From the NCBI GenBank assembly GCA_007570785.1, contig ML664199.1, positions 22,527,907 to 22,591,906 of the forward strand: a stretch of DNA of 64,000 nucleotides, written 5' to 3'. The number at the start of each line of letters is the position of its first letter. Position 1 is the stretch's first letter. Origin of the DNA: Antilocapra americana. Its lineage: Eukaryota; Chordata; Mammalia; Artiodactyla; Antilocapridae. Below the pieces are notes generated by a model. That model searched no databases. It saw only the letters and a list, made by a program, of their open reading frames with translations, and was not told the origin of the DNA. The position numbers were made by a program, and so were the translations under genes. Positions 58,385-64,000 of this stretch are shown here, one piece after another.

Positions 58385-59270
58385 AGGGAGGAGGGATCAA
58401 CAGCAAGATTTTCCTATGCCCCATTCAAAGCCTGGCTTTGGTTGAGGAGTCCACAAAACCTGGGACACTACACTCCTCTTCTTCCCCTCCTCCAGGCAGT
58501 CTCCACACCATCAGAGATAATTTTCCTAAATCTTGGCCATCAGAAACTGGGCAGTGTCAGGAAGTTTCTTGATCATTTGGAAGGACCTGGACATCTGAGA
58601 AAGAATAACTCACGATTGGTCAGCAAAAATGAGGAGGCCAAGAAAGGATGGTCCAAATTTTCCACTTCACTGACCAACTCCTGGGGGAGGCAGTGAGAAC
58701 AGGAGCCTGGAAGCCTAAGCTCTGGGTGAAGCTCCACTAGAAACTCTCTGTGGGCCGCCCCAGGGCTCAGCCCAGCTCAGCCCTCATGCCGTCGATTCCA
58801 GGATGGGAATGCCTGCCCAACCCACCTATCCAGGTGGGTGCTGCTACCTGGGCACCTCCAGTTCAGCTGGCACCGAGGGCCCCTCCATGTGATGCTCCCA
58901 GGAGTGCAGACATGGGTACCGCGGGGTCGCTGCATGACAGTGCAGCACAAACTGCACTCAGGTGTTCTAGCCAACACCTCACAGTGTGAGGCAATGCCCT
59001 GAGAATGAGACTTTTAAAAAGAAGAAAAACACACGTACACAGGTGTATTAAGAAGGGCAGTCAAGACTCTAAGAGCAAGACTTGACCAGCTGTGGAGCCA
59101 GCACTGCAGGGCACTTGAGCCAGAGGGGAAAGTGCCTGCAGCAGCTCAGAGTGTCTCCTGAGAGCAATAGCCAGTCCTACAGCGCTTCACGGCGTCAGAG
59201 GGTTTACGTACGTAGTTCTCATTTTGGCCTCCAAGAATCTGTGCAAGAAGTAACTCCCTGTGTCACAGAG
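58385..59270. other. Unique GC-richer block
   Basis: No recognised gene or repeat. GC content rises near 58750-58960 but CpG sites are too few and scattered to call a CpG island by eye. Confidence 0.45.
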
Positions 59271-59465
59271 AGCAAAACTGAATTCGTCAGAACCTCAGCA
59301 TTCATCGAGCACCAACTATAGTCAGGCAGAACAGTATTTTGGTCATTCTCTGGTCACACGGCTTGGTTCCTCACTTATTGTAAGACTGAGGCAACTTACC
59401 TCTCAGAGCCTTGGTTTTCACACTTGCAAAATGAGTACAGTAATTGTACTGACTCAGGATTACTC

Positions 59466-59670
59466 AGGCTTCCCTGGTGGCACAGATGGTAAAAATCCAT
59501 CTGCAATGCAGGCGACCTGGGTTCGATCCCTGGGTTGGGAAGATCCTCTGGAGAAGGGCCTGGCAACCCACTCCAGTTTTCTTGCCTAGAGAATCCCTAT
59601 GGACAGAGGAGCCTGGTGAGCCACGGTCCATGGGGTCGCAAAGAGTCAGACAAGACTAAGCGACTAAGCA
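59466..59670 (+). mobile_element. Bov-tA SINE, plus orientation, young
   Basis: It opens aggcttccctggtggcacag, has a perfect-looking B-box ggttcgatccc, and ends cagacaagactaagcgacta with agca. The 11-bp perfect duplication caggattactc (59455-59465 and 59671-59681) delimits it. This is one of the best preserved SINEs here. Confidence 0.95.
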
Positions 59671-59704
59671 CAGGATTACTCTGAGAATTAAATGATAATA
59701 CAGG

Positions 59705-59867
59705 GAGATTCAGGTGGCGCTAGTGGTTAAAGAACCTGCCTACCAGTGCAGGTAGACATAAGAGACTCGAGTTCAATCCTTGGGTTGAGAAAATCCCCTG
59801 AAGGAGGGCACAGCAACCCATTCCAATATTCTTGTCTAGAGAATCCAACTGAAAGTGGAGCCTGGTT
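59705..59867 (+). mobile_element. Bov-tA SINE, 3'-truncated, plus orientation
   Basis: gagattcaggtggcgctagt and gagttcaatccttgggttga give the tRNA-like head. The BovA part stops after gaatccaactgaaagtggag without the usual gtcgcaaagagtc end. No target duplication was found. Confidence 0.85.
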
Positions 59868-59929
59868 TCCAGCACATAGTGAACAACTGTTCGATAAACC
59901 TTGGAAATAATTAGGGCACTTAATTGAAG

Positions 59930-60078
59930 TGATACAACTGGCAAGTTATGTGATCCTGGGCAATCTTGTGTGATCCTATGACCTGGGTTTTTCTGAACTC
60001 CAGTTTCTCTGTTTGTAGAACAACTTGGTTGGATTAGGTCAGCTCCAAATTCCCATAACAGTCTATGATTCTAAAGCA
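59930..60078 (+). repeat. MIR-like fragment
   Basis: tgatacaactggcaagttat, tgaactccagtttctctgtt and gtagaacaacttggttggat with an aattcccataacagtctatg tail follow MIR-type 3' order. Confidence 0.55.
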
Positions 60079-60319
60079 CATCAAAGTACGTGATACAGCA
60101 TCTCAAAAATCACCCTTCAACAAAATCATTCTGAACACTCCCGGTCGGGAGTGCCAAGCTCTGCCCTAGAAACGGAAAAAATCCCTCGAGGACCACAGAG
60201 TTTGAAGAAGCAGGCAGACATGCAGAAAGATGCTACAACACAGTAGGATCAGAGCTATCTACAGAGGTCAAGATGGAGTCAGGCAGCGAGTCAGGGCTCA
60301 CCCTGAGCTTCAGGGAGTC

Positions 60320-60515
60320 TTCAAGCATGGTCCCTGGGCCTGTGGGATCAGCAGCACCTGGGAGCTTGTTAGACACAAATTCTCAGGCCCAAGTCAGCCC
60401 TACTGAATCAGAAACTCCGAGAGTGGGGCACAGAAATCTAAGTGTAAAAAAATTCTCTAGGAGATCTGGACGGGTGCTAAAATTTGAGAACTGCTGCTCT
60501 AGGGTAACAGGAAGT
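60320..60515 (+). mobile_element. MER5A (hAT-Charlie MITE) remnant
   Basis: gcatggtccctgggcctgtg, atcagcagcacctgggagct, gttagacacaaattctcagg, actgaatcagaaactccgag and atttgagaactgctgctcta match the MER5A order end to end. It is a non-autonomous DNA transposon fossil with no coding capacity. Confidence 0.85.
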
Positions 60516-60519
60516 CTCT

Positions 60520-62150
60520 AGAGGAGTTAGACCTTGTTATCACTCAACTTTCCTTTCTCAAATCATGGGAACCTAAGCTGGGTCTGCAGGGGGAGGCACT
60601 CAGCTAGCTCCACTGTGCCTGTTTCCTTGCCCTGTGGTCTCAAGAATGAAGAGTTACAACCAATGAGGGGCTGTGGCCAGACCAGATCCTGGGAGTGGGT
60701 GACCTTTTGCCAAATGGTTCTCACAGCCAAAGCCCTGTCCCAAGAACATTACCTGGCAGCCCCACAGGAAAGGCCTACAAACCAGATGAATTTCTGCAGG
60801 AACTGGCTGAAATGTGAGGCCACCTGAGAGAAAGGCCTGGGGAGGAGGGACGTGAGTGTGAGGAGCTAACAGAAGCTGCTGTCTTCAGTCTCAAGTTGTT
60901 TGGTGTCTTTGGGTCTTTACCTCAATGGAACACAGGGTCTGGCAGCCTGGGCCTGTACCTCTTCCCCAGCTTCTCAAAACAGCACTTGAGGACAGTTGCC
61001 ATCATCACTCTCCTCTATTCTATCGCTCGTCATCCCCTCTGTGTGTCACAAGAAGCAGCAAAGCAGAGGTGCACTTTGGTTTTTTTGTTTTTTTAAGATC
61101 AAGAGGGTTTTATTTTCCCCTAACTTAAAGAGAATCTTTTTCTGCATCTGGATAGATTGCCAACAGGCTACAAGCTCTATCAGGAATATCAAGCAATTAC
61201 AAGAATCCCAGACCCAGGCTTCCTGTGCAGAGCAGGACTGACGTGCTTCAAAGCAGAATCATCTTCCCCCATCCCAGCTCCCAGTCTCTCCCACTAATTC
61301 ACTGCCTTTCTGTCCCACAGTCCACAATGAAAGCTGGTGAGCTAGCCCAAGGCAGGTACCCAGGCTGCTGGTTCTGTATAGAACCAGTCGGCTCAGGTTC
61401 TTTCACATCAAGGCCAGAGTCACCCTCTTGGCTTCCAGACACTTCCAAATATGGTATCATGGAAGTCCCATGGACCCATTTACACTTATCTACCGCTGCC
61501 CTTAGCTCCCCACCATCCATGACTCAGGAGAAGAGAGATCAAGTAGGATGGATAACAAAAGAATGACTGCTGAGGTGGCAAGATGGTGGTAAACATAATA
61601 GAAAGAGAAAACATCAAAGTACTCAGAACTGGAAGCTGGTCCAGGTAAGAAGTCCAACTCAGCTTCGTGTCCTCCAGCTAAATGGCATGGCCATCCCATT
61701 GTGGTTTGGAAAAGCTGATGAGCGTATCTTCGGATATATTATTAACACAGAGGAGCAGCCAATGCAAGGCTCTCTGCCACCAACTGGAAGTTCTTCCTTC
61801 ACCTCTTTAGCTCTCCTCCATGTTCTGGACAGCTAGCTGTCTTATGAGTAGATCTCAGCCTCAGGAGAGCAAAGTTAGACACAGACTTCAGACTTGTGAC
61901 TAAATGATCAGCTTAGGCCATTAATAACCCATGATTTCAGCCCCATAGGCTGTTAAAGCCACTTCACTATCCCTTCTCATTTGATCTCATCTTAATTCCT
62001 CTCAAATGTTTAAAAGCACTTGAACTAAAATTAAGATGACAATTCAGTCCTGATCCACAGCAAGGATAAAATTTTCCCCACAGACAGTAAAGGAGTTATT
62101 GTTTACTAACATTGTGCTCTGAACATGTGAACTATTTATTTCTATGAGCT
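60520..62150. other. Unique block
   Basis: No recognised gene or repeat in 1.6 kb. Several open frames (60534-60827, 61225-61566) have no known domain. Confidence 0.45.
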
Positions 62151-62153
62151 GTT

Positions 62154-63258
62154 CAACTTTGAAGTTCAAGAAAAACATCTATTTCTGCTTTATTGATTAT
62201 GCCAAAGCCTTTGACTGTGGAAAATTCTTAAAGAGATGGGAATACCAGACCACCTGACCTGCCTTTTGAGAAATCTTTATGCAGGTCAGGAAGCAACAGT
62301 TGGAACTGGACATGAAACAACAGACTGGTTCCAAATAGGAAAAGGAATACATCAAGGCTGTATATTGTCACCCTGCTTATTTAACTTATATGCAGAGTAC
62401 ATCATGAGAAATGCTGGGCTGGAGGAAGCACAAGCTGGAATCAAGATTGCCAGGAGATAAATCAATGACCTCAGATATGCAGATGACACCACCCTTATGG
62501 CAGAAAGTGAAGAACTAAATAGCTTCTTGCTGAAAGTGAAAGAAAAGAGTGAAAAGTTGGTTTAAAGCTCAACATCCAGAAAACTAAGATCATGGCATCT
62601 GGTCCCGTCACTTCATGGCAAATAGATGGGGAAATAGTGGCTGACTTTATTTTTCTGGGCTCCAAAATCACTGCAGATGGTGACTGTAGCCATGAAATTA
62701 TAAGATGCTTACTCCGTGGAAGGAAAGTTACAACCAACCTAGACAGCATATTAAAAAGCAGAGACATTACTTTGTCAACAAAGGTCTGTCTAGTCAAGGC
62801 TATTATGGTTTTTCCAGTGGTCATGTATGGATGTGAGAGTTGAACTATAAAGAAAGCTGAGCACCAAAGAACTGATGCTTTTGAACTGTGATGTTGGAGA
62901 AGACTCTTGAGAGTCCCTTGGGCTGCAAGGAGATTCAACAAATCCATCCTAAAGGAGATCAGTCCTGAGTGTTCATTGGAAGGACTGATGCTGAAGCTGA
63001 AACTCCAATACTTTGGCCACCTGATGTGAAGAGCTGACTCACTGGAAAAGACCCTGATGCTGGAAAAGACTGAGGGCAGGAGGAGAAGGGGATGACAGAG
63101 GATGAGATGGTTGGATGGCATCACCAACTCAATGGACATGGGTTTGGGTGGACTCTGGGAGTTGGTGATGGACAGGGAAGCCTGGCGTGCTACAATTCAT
63201 GGGGTCGCAAAGAGTCAGACATGACTGAGCGACTGAACTGAACTGAACAACTTGGAAG
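62154..63258 (+). mobile_element. BovB LINE, 5'-truncated, with target duplication
   Basis: The element itself covers about 62163-63247. It starts in the RT just before motif A (aaaaacatctatttctgctt) and ends gactgagcgactgaactgaa. An 11-bp duplication with one mismatch (caactttgaag at 62154-62164, caacttggaag at 63248-63258) flanks it. A 19-bp deletion after gcctttgactgtg removes part of motif A's downstream region and shifts the frame. Further stops follow (the YADD-type box is still readable near 62473). Confidence 0.92.
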
Positions 63259-63354
63259 GGAATGTGACTGAATTTGGAAGGAAAGGTTTGAGAAATCACC
63301 CCAATCTCATGGTACAATATTGTCACCTTGGTGCTGTACTTTTCCAAAAGAAAA

Positions 63355-63475
63355 TGTGTCCCTTGGTTTCTTTCTCTTTCACTCTTTCTTCTTCTTTTCC
63401 TCTCTACTTCCTTCCCTTTTACTACTTCTTCCTTTCTTTATAGTCTTCCTTCCTTCTTTTCTTTTTCATACTAAA
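63355..63475. repeat. Pyrimidine-rich tract
   Basis: Irregular ttctttct/cttcctt sequence, over 85 percent C+T by eye. Confidence 0.85.
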
Positions 63476-63479
63476 GAAA

Positions 63480-64000
63480 TATAAAACTTTTTGCTAGAAG
63501 AGTCATTATACAGATTCAAGTGGCTGAACTTTTATGCATTCCTTTCTCTTAAAAAAAGGCATTCCTAAGAGAAAAGAGCTAATAAAGTCCTGTTTCTTTG
63601 ATGATAGTGATGCAGCAGTACAAACAAATTATAGTGTTCAGAAAGTTTGAGAGACTGAAAAGAAATGCACAACGTGAAACACCAAATTTGCCTGTCAAGG
63701 TTTTTTTTTTTATTATTATTACTGCTTGTTTCATTTTATTTTATCCTTAAAGCTGAGGTTTGCAGCTATTTGCTTCACTATAGGAAATTCCAGATCCAAG
63801 AATACTGATTTACAACTTCAATCATCACCTGACAAATACAGCCCTTGCTAAGTGAGAGCTGATCCATAACAGGTATTTCAAATTTTCATAAGCCACAACA
63901 TATCAACCCTAAAGTGAAGAGTTTCATTCACAGGAAACAATTTTCCAAAATCAGCAAATATTTTTAAAAGAAAAAAAAAGGTAAAGAATGAAAGGGGAAA
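63480..64000. other. Unique AT-rich end of window
   Basis: No recognised gene or repeat; T and A runs near 63703-63720 and 63970-63980. Confidence 0.45.

Larger units (their letters stand above)
59275..59910 (+). repeat. MIR SINE split by two Bov-tA copies
   Basis: MIR pieces at 59275-59465 (catcgagcaccaactatagt ... cacacttgcaaaatgagtac), 59671-59702 (ttactctgagaattaaatga) and 59868-59910 (ccagcacatagtgaacaact) fall in consensus order. The two younger SINEs lie between them. Confidence 0.75.

Noticed and set aside
58750..58960. Possible CpG island or promoter
   Set aside because: GC content is raised, but CpG dinucleotides are few and no TATA or initiator arrangement or exon follows.
59500..59540. 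tRNA-like A and B boxes
   Set aside because: They belong to the tRNA-derived heads of Bov-tA SINEs. No cloverleaf with an anticodon stem could be formed, so no tRNA gene is called.
62495..63139. 214-codon open frame on the minus strand
   Set aside because: It is the exact antisense of the BovB reverse-transcriptase 3' region. The same antisense frame appears opposite other BovB copies (for example 13945-14360 and 52620-52928), so it is a compositional shadow and not a gene.

Overview
This window is nuclear DNA from a ruminant, most likely a bovid such as cattle, sheep, goat or buffalo. The identification rests on repeats. There are five or six copies of the BovB (RTE-type) LINE and about twenty tRNA/BovA-derived SINEs (Bov-tA, BovA, BOV-A2), a combination confined to ruminants. 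Alongside them are CHR-2-type cetartiodactyl SINEs, a young L1, and older mammal-wide elements (MIR, L2, MLT1, MER5A, L1M). I found no host protein-coding exon, no RNA gene and no CRISPR array. Nearly every longer open frame is a LINE ORF remnant, the antisense shadow of one, or a chance frame in unique DNA. The window therefore reads as intergenic or deep intronic sequence.

Layout. 0-4.3 kb: mostly unique, with a BOV-A2, a CHR-2 SINE, a MIR and a Bov-tA. 4.4-11.5 kb: an old mammalian repeat appears to be split twice, by a 2.2 kb BovB (plus strand) and by a young L1. The L1 has an inverted 5' half, a 15-bp target-site duplication, and a 100-N assembly gap inside it flanked by a 193-bp duplication. 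13.9-16.5 kb: a minus-strand BovB keeps an uninterrupted 478-codon frame with the reverse-transcriptase core motifs and carries a short plus-strand BovB nested in it. 18.9-19.3 kb: a short BovB 3' end with an 11-bp duplication. 19.3-30.5 kb: mainly unique sequence with an MLT1-like LTR, MIRs and an unexplained inverted pair of ~200-bp sequences at 25.2 and 26.5 kb.

30.5-49 kb: scattered SINEs, MIRs, old L1 3' ends, a 21-nt poly-G run and G-quadruplex candidates, plus repeat-poor stretches. 49.58-53.01 kb: a full-length but decayed BovB with a 10-bp target-site duplication and a nested Bov-tA that carries its own duplication. 53.6-57 kb: further SINEs and old L1/MIR remnants. 59.3-60.5 kb: one MIR split by two Bov-tA copies, then another MIR and a MER5A DNA transposon. 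62.15-63.25 kb: a 5'-truncated BovB.

The genes here are selfish elements. BovB encodes an APE-type endonuclease plus reverse transcriptase. The BovA/Bov-tA SINEs share its 3' end and are thought to be moved by its machinery. L1 is the other autonomous family. No previously undescribed functional system is visible. The strongest observations are the apparent assembly artefact inside the L1, the twin-primed L1 structure, the nested insertions resolved by target-site duplications, the unexplained inverted repeat, and a strong minus-strand excess of BovA-family SINEs. Family names come from recognising consensus patterns by eye. Boundaries are good to a few bases where a target-site duplication is given and to about 10-30 bases elsewhere.
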